From contig JBFWQW010000055.1 in NCBI GenBank assembly GCA_050249235.1, forward strand, positions 1 to 19,424: a DNA stretch of 19,424 nt, written 5' to 3'. Of this stretch, positions 13,150-19,424 are shown piece after piece. The position numbers and the translations under genes were made by a program. A model generated the notes under the pieces. The model had not been told where the DNA came from. It did not search any database and saw only the letters and a list, made by a program, of their open reading frames with translations. This DNA is from JAEKLB01 sp050249235. Lineage in GTDB: Bacteria; Actinomycetota; Acidimicrobiia; Acidimicrobiales; CADCSY01. Position 1 is the stretch's first letter. The number at the start of each line of letters is the position of its first letter.

Positions 13150-14289
13150 TCAGGCGAGCTGGAGCTCCCGGACGACCTGCTCCCGGTGGTAGCGGGCGTC
13201 GCCGAGGTTGTTCTCCCAGTACTTCGACCGCCGGGAGTAGAGCTGGAGGTCGTGGTCGAGGATGAAGGCCACGCCGGCATGGACCTCGTGGGCCTGGCGG
13301 TGGAGGTGGGCGGCGGCGTCCTTGCCGAAGGCGATGGCGATGGCGGCCTCGCGGGCGAAGGGCTTGCCGGCGTCGATGAGGTAGGCGGCCTGGCGGGCGA
13401 GCAGGTCGGCCCGGTGGAGGTCGATCAGCACGTCGGTCACCAGGTACTGCACCGCCTGGTAGCGCCCGATCGGGTTGCCGAACTGCTCCCGGTCCTTGGC
13501 GTACTGGTTGGTCATGTCGAGCACGGCGTGGGCGGCGCCCACGATCGTCCCGGTCTGGAGCACGGCCGCCTTCGTCGCGGCCGGCCCGAGCGCCGACCAG
13601 CCCCGGTCGACCTCGCCCACGACCGACTCGGCCGGGACGACCACGCCGTCGAACGAGACGGCGTGCAGTGGCCCGCTCCCGATGGTCGGCAGGGCGGTGA
13701 GGGTCACCCCGCGCGCAGCCGGATCGACGAGGAACAGGGTGGTGCCGTCGCCCGAGCGGTCATCGCCGGTGCGGGCCGGGACGAGGAGGTGGTCGGCCGA
13801 CGACGCGTGGGAGACGAGGAGCTTCGTCCCGTCGAGCACGACGTCGCCGCCCCGCCGGGCCGCCGCCATCGTGATGGCGCCGGGCCCGAAGCCGCCGTCG
13901 GGCTCGACCGCGGCCAGGCTCACGATGCAGTCGCCGGCCGCGATGGCCGGAAGGATCGTGCGGCGCTGCTCGTCCGTGCCGGCGGCGAGGATGACGTCGC
14001 CGGCGACGGCGACGGTGTCGAGGTAGGGGCCGGGCACGAGGAAGCGGCCCATCTCCTCGGCGAGGGGGTAGGCGTCGAGGAACGTGCCGCCGGCGCCGCC
14101 GTGGGCCTCGGGGAGCGTGATGCCCAGCCAGCCCATGGCCGCCATCTCCCGCCACAGGTCCGGGAGGTGGCCGAGGCCGCCCTCCTCGACCTCGCGCACC
14201 ACCGAGGAGGGGCAGCGGCGCTGGAAGAAGTCGCGGGCCGCCTGCCGGAGGTGCTCCTGCTCGGCGCTGAACGCCAGGTCGATCGCCAT
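13150..14289 (-). CDS. Acyl-CoA dehydrogenase family protein, probable partner subunit
   Basis: This 379-residue protein has the acyl-CoA dehydrogenase fold: an N-terminal helical domain (LRQAARDFFQRRCP, WREMAAMGWLGITLPEAHGG), a middle beta domain, and a C-terminal helical domain with YAKDREQFGNPIGRYQAVQ (263-281) and HEVHAGVAFILDHDLQLY. The middle-domain flavin motif (usually TEPxAGSD) is degenerate here: AAVEPDGGFGPGAI (126-139). Paired actinobacterial dehydrogenases that work as alpha2-beta2 complexes often have one such degenerate subunit, so I infer it partners with the gene just upstream. The ATG at 14289 has AAGGAG 8 nt upstream, and this Shine-Dalgarno overlaps the stop codon of the preceding gene (TGAAGGAG), giving translational coupling. 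Confidence 0.88.
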   Translation of the reverse strand: MAIDLAFSAEQEHLRQAARDFFQRRCPSSVVREVEEGGLGHLPDLWREMAAMGWLGITLPEAHGGAGGTFLDAYPLAEEMGRFLVPGPYLDTVAVAGDVILAAGTDEQRRTILPAIAAGDCIVSLAAVEPDGGFGPGAITMAAARRGGDVVLDGTKLLVSHASSADHLLVPARTGDDRSGDGTTLFLVDPAARGVTLTALPTIGSGPLHAVSFDGVVVPAESVVGEVDRGWSALGPAATKAAVLQTGTIVGAAHAVLDMTNQYAKDREQFGNPIGRYQAVQYLVTDVLIDLHRADLLARQAAYLIDAGKPFAREAAIAIAFGKDAAAHLHRQAHEVHAGVAFILDHDLQLYSRRSKYWENNLGDARYHREQVVRELQLA

Positions 14290-14302
14290 CTCCGTCTCTC
14301 CT

Positions 14303-15493
14303 TCAGCGGGGCAGGCCGAGGGCCCGCGTGGCGACGACCATGCGCTTCACCTGCGACGTGCCGCCGGCGTGGTTGCCGAACGAACGCCGGTAGACCCGGT
14401 CGATCTCACCCGCCAGCGGCGCCCACTCGCCCGTCTGGATGATGCCGAGCGGCCCGAGGATCTCCATGCACGTCTGGGCGAACTCCGGCTGGAACTCCTT
14501 CGAGATGGCCTGGTGGAGGTGGCTGCCGTAGTCGCAGGCCCCCTCGTACTGGAGCATCTTCTGGACCTCGACCCCGATGGCGAGCTCGGCCAGCTGGAGC
14601 TGCACCACCGGGTCGTCGGCCATCGGCCGGCCGTTGCGCCGGGTGGCCCTGCAGTACTCGACCAGCTGGTCGAGCACCCAGGCCTGGCCGGTTCGGGGCG
14701 GCTCGTACTCGGTCTCGGGCCCGGGGTCGTCGTCGTCGAACCGGGGGATCGGGTTGCCGCCGAGGCCGAACCACACCTGGGTCCAGCCCTCGTTGAGGTC
14801 GCCGAGGAGGCGGTCCCGGGGCACCCGCAGCTCGTCGAGGAAGACGACGTTCTGGCGCCCGTCGCCCAGGTTGTAGAGCGGGCGGAGCTCGATCCCCGGC
14901 ACGTCCATGGGCGAGAGGAAGTAGCTGATCCCCCGGTGCCGCACGGACGGGTCGGGATCGGTGCGGGCCGCCACGATGATCCAGTTGCAGTGGTGGCCGG
15001 CGGTGCAGAACGTCTTCTGGCCGCTGATCACCCACTCGTTGCCGTCGAGCTCGGCCCGGGTGCGCAGCGACGCCAGGTCGGAGCCGGCGTTCGGCTCGGT
15101 GTAGCCCTCGGCCCACATGATCTCGCCGGCGGCCATGCCGGGCAGGAGGGCCGCCTTCTGCTCGTCGGTGCCGAGCCGCAGGATGGCGGGCCCGACCGAG
15201 GCGCCGATGCCGCCGAGGCCACCGGCCCGCCGGCGGTCGAGCTCCTCCCGCACCACCCTGTGCTGGCGGCGCGACATCTCCGCCCCGCCGTACTCGAGCG
15301 GCCACTCGGGCTCGAGCCAGCGCCGCTCGCCCTGCTTCTTCCAGAACTGCCGGTAGAAGGCCCACCGGTCGAGGTCCTCCTCGAAGTCCCAGTGGAACCC
15401 CTCGTACTCGGGCGGCAGCTCCTCCTCGAGCCAGGTGCGGACCTCGTCCCGCAGGGCCTCGAGCCTCGGTGTCGTGGTGTGCGTGATCTCCAC
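14303..15493 (-). CDS. Acyl-CoA dehydrogenase
   Basis: This 396-residue flavoprotein would oxidise an acyl-CoA to the trans-2-enoyl-CoA and pass electrons to electron-transfer flavoprotein. It has a full flavin motif GYTEPNAGSDLASLRTRAEL (130-149), WVISGQKTFCTAGHHCNWI, the RGISYFLSPMDVPGIELRPL strand, and a C-terminal YRRSFGNHAGGTSQVKRMVV helix. The acyl chain is not predictable; similar paired genes act on steroid side chains or branched acids in actinobacteria. The GTG at 15493 has a GGGGGG Shine-Dalgarno about 6 nt upstream; the open frame above it is Arg/Pro-rich. It is the first gene of a two-gene operon, 13 bp before its partner. A -10 TACAGT lies about 80 bp upstream. Confidence 0.92.
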   Translation of the reverse strand: MEITHTTTPRLEALRDEVRTWLEEELPPEYEGFHWDFEEDLDRWAFYRQFWKKQGERRWLEPEWPLEYGGAEMSRRQHRVVREELDRRRAGGLGGIGASVGPAILRLGTDEQKAALLPGMAAGEIMWAEGYTEPNAGSDLASLRTRAELDGNEWVISGQKTFCTAGHHCNWIIVAARTDPDPSVRHRGISYFLSPMDVPGIELRPLYNLGDGRQNVVFLDELRVPRDRLLGDLNEGWTQVWFGLGGNPIPRFDDDDPGPETEYEPPRTGQAWVLDQLVEYCRATRRNGRPMADDPVVQLQLAELAIGVEVQKMLQYEGACDYGSHLHQAISKEFQPEFAQTCMEILGPLGIIQTGEWAPLAGEIDRVYRRSFGNHAGGTSQVKRMVVATRALGLPR

Positions 15494-15570
15494 GTCGTCC
15501 CCCCTGGTGCGGCGCCGCTCGCCACGGCCCGCCTCGCCTTCCCCCGCCGCCCCGCGCCGGGGCCGGGCCG

Positions 15571-15576
15571 ACTGTA
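15571..15576 (-). promoter_or_regulatory. -10 element of the acyl-CoA dehydrogenase operon
   Basis: TACAGT on the minus strand (15576-15571) would start transcription near 15564, giving a leader of about 70 nt before the GTG at 15493. No matching -35 is visible. No operator was recognised in the 15494-15620 gap. Confidence 0.4.
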
Positions 15577-15620
15577 CGCCTCGCCATCCGGCGGTCGCCG
15601 GGGCCGACGGTGGATGCCGC

Positions 15621-16427
15621 TCAGCCGGTGGCGGCCACCTCGGCGACCGCCCGGTAGGCCGCCACCTCGTCGGGCCCGGCCAGCACCCGGAAGACGACAG
15701 CCCTGGCCAGCAGCTCGTGGCCCCGGGGTGAGCCGGCCGCGAACGCCTCCGCGGCCGAGATCGCGACCCCGTGCCAGGCCACCGCGTCGGCCACGAGCAC
15801 GGCGTCGGCGAAGGCCGCCGGCCGGTGGTAGGGCGAGAGGTCGATGACGGCGGGCGGGCCGCCGCCGGCGTCGTCGAAGAGCACGTTGCCGCCGAGGTCG
15901 CCGTGCACCACCTGCGGCGCGCCACCCCGCCAGGCCTTCTGGAGGAAGGGCCCGACCAGCCGGAGGACCTCCCGCACCCCGCCCGGAGCGAAGCGGGGCG
16001 GCGCCTCCTCCCCCCAGGCCACCCGGTCGGCTGCGGCCCAGCGGTCGGTCCGGCCCCGGAGGAAGTTGGGCCACGCCAGCCCGGCGGCCAGGAGGGAGCG
16101 GTGGAGAGAGGCCGAGACCTCGAGGAGGGCGTCGACGTCGGCGGGGCGAGGGTCGCCGTCGAGCCAGGTGGTGGCGGACCAGCCGCCGACCACCAGCCGC
16201 CCGTCGACGGCCGGGACCTGGGTGGCCAGCCGGAAGCCGTCCGGGCGGATCGTCCCGCCCACCTCGCAGAGCCAGGCCACGAAGCGGGGCTCGACCCCCG
16301 CCTTCAGCACGAGGTCGCCGGCCCGCCAGGTGTAGCCCTGCCCGCCCTCGAGGTGCACGAGCGAGCCCCGGGCCACGCCGAAGGCGTCGAGCACGTGGAA
16401 GGCCGGCGCCCGCCTCGGGAGGGTCAC
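15621..16427 (-). CDS. TIGR02569-like phosphotransferase-fold protein
   Basis: This 268-residue protein has the aminoglycoside-phosphotransferase/kinase fold: VHGDLGGNVLF (catalytic loop from about 174, with catalytic Asp177) and AVIDLSPYHRPAAFADAVLV (metal-binding Asp196). The DLSPYHRP stretch and the N-terminal HLEGGQGYTWRAGDLVLKAG match my memory of TIGR02569, an actinobacterial family of unknown substrate. The N-lobe Lys is present (VLKAG). The GTG at 16427 lies 6 nt after TAACCA (16439-16434), so the gene is probably leaderless. It is divergent from the AAA ATPase gene across 102 bp. It may be a small-molecule kinase; drug resistance is not implied by the sequence. Confidence 0.75.
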   Translation of the reverse strand: MTLPRRAPAFHVLDAFGVARGSLVHLEGGQGYTWRAGDLVLKAGVEPRFVAWLCEVGGTIRPDGFRLATQVPAVDGRLVVGGWSATTWLDGDPRPADVDALLEVSASLHRSLLAAGLAWPNFLRGRTDRWAAADRVAWGEEAPPRFAPGGVREVLRLVGPFLQKAWRGGAPQVVHGDLGGNVLFDDAGGGPPAVIDLSPYHRPAAFADAVLVADAVAWHGVAISAAEAFAAGSPRGHELLARAVVFRVLAGPDEVAAYRAVAEVAATG

Positions 16428-16529
16428 GGGAGATGGTTAGTCCGTCGCGCCGGGTGCGGGCCGAACCGGAAGGGCGGGAGGGTGAGAAGCGCGGTCGACG
16501 GGCGGCCCGGCCGCTGCTCGAATGGTCGG

Positions 16530-17657
16530 GTGGAACCGTCCCGCTCCTCGCCGATGCCGGCGTGGCTCAAGGTCCCCCAGGCGATCTGGCCCCTGAGCGA
16601 CCGCGGCCTGGCCGCCCGCCTGGTCGACCTGGCCACGCTGCGGTTCCTGGAGGGCGAGCAGCCCTACGCCCGGCAGGCCTTCTTCGCCGACGTGCACAGC
16701 ATCGAGGGACTGGCGCCGGACGGTGCCGCGCTGGCGCGGGAGCTGGTGCAGGACAACGGCGACTGCCAGCGGCTGTTCGTCGGCGACGGCTGGTCGCTGC
16801 ACCTCGTCCTGCTCAGCCGGCGGCCCGAGGTGCAGGCGATGGTGACCGCGGCGTCGGCCGACGTGGCCGACGCGGTGATGGACGGTGTCAGGCGGGCGGT
16901 GCCCCCGGCCCAGCGCACCGACGGCAAGGCCCGCCTCACGATGTGGACGGTGGGCAACGGCGGCTCGCCCAGCCGGCACCGCCGGTGGGTCGACACGCCC
17001 AGCTGGCACGAGATCGCGCCCAACTACCCGGGCGAGGTGGGCGCCGCCCTGGCCAGGCTGGCGGCGCTACCCGAGCCACCCGAGCAGGGCGGCCGGCTCC
17101 TCCTCTGGTACGGCGAGCCGGGGACCGGCAAGACCACGGCCATCCGGGCCCTCGGCCACGAGTGGGGCGACTGGGCCGACATCCACTTCGTGCTCGATCC
17201 CGAGGCGTTCTTCGGCTCACCGGAGTACCTGATGCAGGTCGTCGCCGACGAGGACCTGTGGGACCCGAGGTCGGTGAGCACCAGCCGCTGGAAGGTGCTG
17301 GTGGTGGAGGACGCCGACGAGCTCATCCGGGCCGACGCCCGGGTCGACGCCGGGGCGTCGATGAGCCGGCTGCTCAACCTCACCGACGGCATCCTCGGGC
17401 ACGGCCTGCGGGTGCTGCTGCTCATCACGACGAACGAGGCCATGCGGGGGCTGCATCCCGCCGTGATCCGCCCCGGCCGCTGCCTGGCCGACGTGCAGTT
17501 CCGGCCCTTCGCCCGGAGCGAGGCCGAAGCGTGGCTGCACGGTGCCGGGACGGTGCCGGGCGGCGACCTCACGCTGGCCGAGCTCTACCGGGCGCGGGGC
17601 GACCTGGACCCCGTCGCCGCCCACCACCAGCCCGACGGCGGCGGCCGCTACCTCTGA
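16530..17657 (+). CDS. AAA ATPase with DUF5925-like N-terminal domain
   Basis: This 375-residue protein has an N-terminal alpha/beta domain of about 190 residues (AWLKVPQAIWPLSDRGLAAR, VGDGWSLHLVLLSRRPEVQAM) like DUF5925. An AAA domain follows with Walker A GEPGTGKTT (195-203), Walker B VLVVEDADEL (Glu260 and Asp261), sensor-1 LLLITTNE, and HPAVIRPGRC as the arginine-finger region. The ATTNE and RPGR pattern places it near the FtsH/Cdc48-like classical AAA group, so it probably remodels a protein partner, which is not known. The GTG at 16530 lies 6 nt after TCGAAT, a weak leaderless -10; an ATG at 16554 is the alternative start. It is divergent from the TIGR02569-like gene. A tandem 9-bp repeat begins 8 bp after the stop. 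Confidence 0.8.
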   Translation: MEPSRSSPMPAWLKVPQAIWPLSDRGLAARLVDLATLRFLEGEQPYARQAFFADVHSIEGLAPDGAALARELVQDNGDCQRLFVGDGWSLHLVLLSRRPEVQAMVTAASADVADAVMDGVRRAVPPAQRTDGKARLTMWTVGNGGSPSRHRRWVDTPSWHEIAPNYPGEVGAALARLAALPEPPEQGGRLLLWYGEPGTGKTTAIRALGHEWGDWADIHFVLDPEAFFGSPEYLMQVVADEDLWDPRSVSTSRWKVLVVEDADELIRADARVDAGASMSRLLNLTDGILGHGLRVLLLITTNEAMRGLHPAVIRPGRCLADVQFRPFARSEAEAWLHGAGTVPGGDLTLAELYRARGDLDPVAAHHQPDGGGRYL

Positions 17658-17665
17658 TCTGCTCG

Positions 17666-17719
17666 TCCGGTCTGCCCGGTCAGCCCGGTCTGCCCCGTCT
17701 CGCCCGTCTCACCCGTCGA
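17666..17719. repeat. 9-bp tandem repeat, six units
   Basis: Units run in strict 9-bp phase: TCCGGTCTG, CCCGGTCAG, CCCGGTCTG, CCCCGTCTC, GCCCGTCTC, ACCCGTCGA. The shared core is CCCGTC or CCGGTC. The repeat lies just after the AAA ATPase stop in a non-coding gap. Confidence 0.75.
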
Positions 17720-17732
17720 GGGAGCGAGGCTC

Positions 17733-17751
17733 GCCCGGTCCGGTCCCGGGC
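17733..17751 (+). terminator. Small hairpin after the AAA ATPase gene
   Basis: GCCCGG (17733-17738) pairs with CCGGGC (17746-17751) around a 7-nt loop, with TTT following 3 nt downstream. It lies between two plus-strand genes; the downstream gene has its own -10 at 17811. Confidence 0.3.
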
Positions 17752-17824
17752 CCGATTTCGCGGGCCGTTCGGTGTCCAGCCCGGCCGGTTGTCCGCTCGG
17801 GGGTGCGAACTACCCTCGGTCGGG

Positions 17825-18274
17825 ATGCGGATCTTCTTCGACGTCGACTACACGATCCTGTCGATCGACTACAAGCTCCGCTCCGGCACCCGGGAGGTGT
17901 GGGAGCGGCTGATCGCCGACGGGCACGAGGTCCACGTGTGGTCCGGCGAGGGGAAGCGCCACCAGGTGCTGCGCGACCACCAGCTCGAGGACCTCGTGAG
18001 CGGCGTGTACCACAAGCCGATCTTCGACTACGCCAAGCGGCTCGAGGTCATGGGCGTGCCCCACGTGCCCGACTTCGTCATCGACGACTACCCCGAGATC
18101 GTCCGGGTCTTCGGTGGCTTCCAGGTGCGCGACTTCTACCGCAGCGCCGACGACGACGACGAGATGGAGCACATCTACAAGGCGATCTGCGAGTGGGTCG
18201 AGACCGGCACCGCGTCCCACGAGCGGTGGCGGCCGCGCCATCCGCAGTTCGACGCCATGCTCGCCGCCGACTGA
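17825..18274 (+). CDS. Small HAD-like phosphatase
   Basis: This 149-residue protein starts MRIFFDVDYTILSIDYKL with HAD motif I DVDYT (Asp6 nucleophile, Asp8 acid/base, Thr10). Motif II is the Ser in VHVWSGEGKR (Ser40), and the acidic pair DFVIDDYPE (Asp87/Asp88) can serve as motif IV. There is no cap domain, so the active site would be open to large substrates such as proteins, nucleic acids or glycans; the substrate is unknown. The ATG at 17825 lies 8 nt after TACCCT (17811-17816) and lacks a Shine-Dalgarno, so it is near-leaderless. The protein ends just before a 6-bp repeat and is convergent with the P-loop kinase-like gene. Confidence 0.75.
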   Translation: MRIFFDVDYTILSIDYKLRSGTREVWERLIADGHEVHVWSGEGKRHQVLRDHQLEDLVSGVYHKPIFDYAKRLEVMGVPHVPDFVIDDYPEIVRVFGGFQVRDFYRSADDDDEMEHIYKAICEWVETGTASHERWRPRHPQFDAMLAAD

Positions 18275-18298
18275 CTGCCACTGCCACTGCGACTGCCA
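18275..18298. repeat. 6-bp tandem repeat, four units
   Basis: CTGCCA occurs at 18275-18280, 18281-18286 and 18293-18298, with CTGCGA at 18287-18292. It starts directly after the stop codon of the HAD-like gene, between convergent genes. Confidence 0.75.
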
Positions 18299-18323
18299 CG
18301 GCCGTCGGGTGGGAGGTCCGAGG

Positions 18324-18887
18324 TCAGTCGCCGGCAAGTTCGTCCAGCGCCCGCCGGACGCGCGCCGCGACGTCCTCCACGTCGACGGGCCCGGTCGTGT
18401 CGACCGCCACCACCGGACCGGGCAGGGCGAGCGGCGGCTCGTAGGCGGCGAAGCGGTCGAAGTCGGCCGCCTCGAAGCGGTCGTCTCCATGGCCCGGGTG
18501 CCGGCTCGGTCGGCGGGCGAGGTAGCGGGAGCGGGCCATCTCGAAGGGGCAGCGGCAGTGGACCTGCACGTAGCCGTGCCCGAGTCCCGCCAGCTCCGCC
18601 TCGCTGACGCCGGGCAGGAAGGCGCACTCGACGAGCAGCGGCGCCGCGGCGTCGGCCAGCAGGCGGAGCTGGAGGTGGATGGCGGCCAGGCCGAGACGGT
18701 GCGACCACGACAGGTCGCCCGGCCCGGTGTCGTCCGAACCCTGGTTGCCGGGCCCGAGGACGTCGAAGAGGGTCTCCTTGATGGCGTCCTTGGCCACCAG
18801 CGGCAGGCCGAGCTCGGTGGCCAGCGGTCCGGCGAGCGTGGTCTTCCCGCTCCCCGGCAGACCCGTGACGAGCACGTGGCGCACCAC
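18324..18887 (-). CDS. P-loop kinase-like ATPase
   Basis: This 187-residue protein begins VVRHVLVTGLPGSGKTTLAG, with Walker A GLPGSGKTT at 9-17. It continues LPLVAKDAIKETLFDVLG, LLVECAFLPGVSEAE, VQVHCRCPFEMARSRYLARR and HPGH. This order (P-loop, KDxIKExL, acidic ECAF, C-P-x5-R-Y-x-R-R lid) matches small predicted AAA_33/zeta-toxin-like kinases often annotated as nucleoside or adenylylsulfate-type kinases. The substrate is unknown. Two adjacent GTG codons (18887 and 18884) are possible starts; a -10-like CAGACT (18898-18893) is 5 nt before the first and 8 nt before the second, and no Shine-Dalgarno is present. It is divergent from the zinc-ribbon gene. Confidence 0.78.
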   Translation of the reverse strand: MVRHVLVTGLPGSGKTTLAGPLATELGLPLVAKDAIKETLFDVLGPGNQGSDDTGPGDLSWSHRLGLAAIHLQLRLLADAAAPLLVECAFLPGVSEAELAGLGHGYVQVHCRCPFEMARSRYLARRPSRHPGHGDDRFEAADFDRFAAYEPPLALPGPVVAVDTTGPVDVEDVAARVRRALDELAGD

Positions 18888-19051
18888 CCACGAGTCTGGT
18901 CCACGATCACGATGACCGGGCGACCTCGCCGGGCGCCGCCGGCACCACCTCCCAGCTCGTCCACTCCCGGCACCAGGTCCCGGCTTCGCCACCGCCCGGC
19001 GGCGGGATGAGGGCGTCGGGTCGGAGCCCGACGCTTCGAGGGCCGGCGCCC

Positions 19052-19057
19052 TAGCGT
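19052..19057 (+). promoter_or_regulatory. Leaderless -10 of the zinc-ribbon gene
   Basis: TAGCGT lies 7 nt before the GTG at 19065, and there is no Shine-Dalgarno between. Spacing is the same as at recG. Confidence 0.5.
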
Positions 19058-19064
19058 CGGCACC

Positions 19065-19256
19065 GTGCCGTCCCGAGAGCTCGCGCCGGAGCCGGTGATC
19101 GACTGCATCGACTGCGGCGGCCGGGCCCACCTCCTCTCGAAGCCGGACGACTACGGCTGGGAGCCCGGCCAGGTGGTCACCTACCGCTGCGAGGACTGCC
19201 TCGACCGCTGGGACCTCATCCTCCCCGACGACGCCCAGGACGCCGGGCCGGACTGA
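19065..19256 (+). CDS. Small zinc-ribbon protein
   Basis: This 63-residue protein has two CxxC knuckles: DCIDCGG (Cys14 and Cys17) and YRCEDCLDRWD (Cys42 and Cys45), the spacing of a zinc ribbon. The rest is acidic and ends DDAQDAGPD. The function is unknown; such proteins can be nucleic-acid or protein adaptors. The start is supported by the TAGCGT box. No partner gene is apparent; it is flanked by the divergent kinase-like gene and a convergent HNH gene end. Confidence 0.75.
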   Translation: MPSRELAPEPVIDCIDCGGRAHLLSKPDDYGWEPGQVVTYRCEDCLDRWDLILPDDAQDAGPD

Positions 19257-19264
19257 CGCGGCGC

Positions 19265-19280
19265 CCTCGGGCCGCCGAGG
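19265..19280. terminator. Hairpin between convergent zinc-ribbon and HNH genes
   Basis: CCTCGG (19265-19270) and CCGAGG (19275-19280) form a 6-bp perfect stem with a GCCG loop, just after the zinc-ribbon stop codon. There is no T-tract. Confidence 0.45.
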
Positions 19281-19302
19281 AGGGCACCCCACGGTCCACC
19301 GG

Positions 19303-19424
19303 TCATGGTGCTGGTCCTGTTGCGGGCCGGTGGCGGTGGGCGGCGATGGTGGCGAGGTCGTGGCCGGTCTTGGCGCGGTGGTGGTGCCGGCAGCGGGGTT
19401 CGAGGAGCTGCAGGAGGGTGATGC
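19303..19424 (-). CDS. C-terminus of a probable HNH endonuclease (partial)
   Basis: On the minus strand the window edge enters a frame reading ITLLQLLEPRCRHHHRAKTG, then HDLATIAAHRHRPATGPAP and TGA at 19305-19303. The CRHHHRAKT string resembles the last part of the HNH nuclease motif (CxxHHxxKT) found at the C-terminus of the DUF222/13E12 repeat family that is abundant in actinobacteria. Only 40 codons are visible, so the family call is tentative. It converges on the zinc-ribbon gene. Confidence 0.5.
   Translation of the reverse strand, partial: ITLLQLLEPRCRHHHRAKTGHDLATIAAHRHRPATGPAP

Overview
The window comes from the chromosome of a very GC-rich actinobacterium. The most likely group is class Acidimicrobiia or a close relative; this is inferred from gene content, not from a marker gene. 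Supporting signs are GTP-type PEP carboxykinase, proteins resembling the actinobacterial families TIGR02569, DUF5925 and DUF5522, frequent GTG starts, and many genes whose start codon sits 5-9 nt after a TANNNT-like -10 hexamer (the actinobacterial leaderless signature). The stretch thiL ... rpmB - DAK2/fakA-like - recG matches, as I recall it, the conserved mycobacterial neighbourhood (thiL, rpmB, DAK protein, recG). Most of the window is ordinary chromosome rather than a mobile island.

Layout. 1-330 is the 3' end of a redoxin/TPR-like protein, convergent with pckG (400-2205, minus). A divergent cold-shock-like OB-fold gene (2276-2521, minus) and thiL (2578-3414, plus) share one 10-bp double -10 element. 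3415-3942 (minus) is a damaged two-helix membrane protein gene lying back to back with thiD (4022-4819, plus). rpmB (minus) and the fakA-like DAK2 gene (plus) are divergent around 5145-5237. A stress-protein-like gene and a Cof-type HAD phosphatase (both minus, 6987-8363) sit between the fakA-like gene and recG (8387-10504). The HAD/recG pair shares a second double -10 element.

10511-13050 is a looser region. It holds an SRPBCC protein, an unknown membrane-anchored protein, a DUF6174-like lipoprotein of lower GC, a DUF5522 Cys-rich mini-protein and non-coding stretches with a 16-bp perfect hairpin. 13150-15493 is a translationally coupled pair of acyl-CoA dehydrogenases (minus), probably two subunits of one enzyme. 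15621-17657 is a divergent pair: a TIGR02569-type phosphotransferase-fold protein and an AAA ATPase with a DUF5925-like N-terminus. The right end carries a small HAD-like protein, a P-loop kinase-like protein, a 63-aa zinc-ribbon protein and the C-terminus of a probable HNH endonuclease.

How the genes fit together: thiL and thiD both phosphorylate thiamine precursors; pckG opens gluconeogenesis; recG and rpmB are information-processing genes; the fakA-like protein probably acts in fatty-acid phosphorylation; the two dehydrogenases act in beta-oxidation of an unknown acyl-CoA. I found no CRISPR array, prophage, intact IS, rRNA or tRNA. The most interesting signals are regulatory and structural: two shared-TA bidirectional promoters, pervasive leaderless starts, a broken membrane-protein gene, and a 19-bp sequence repeated in two gene-end hairpins.
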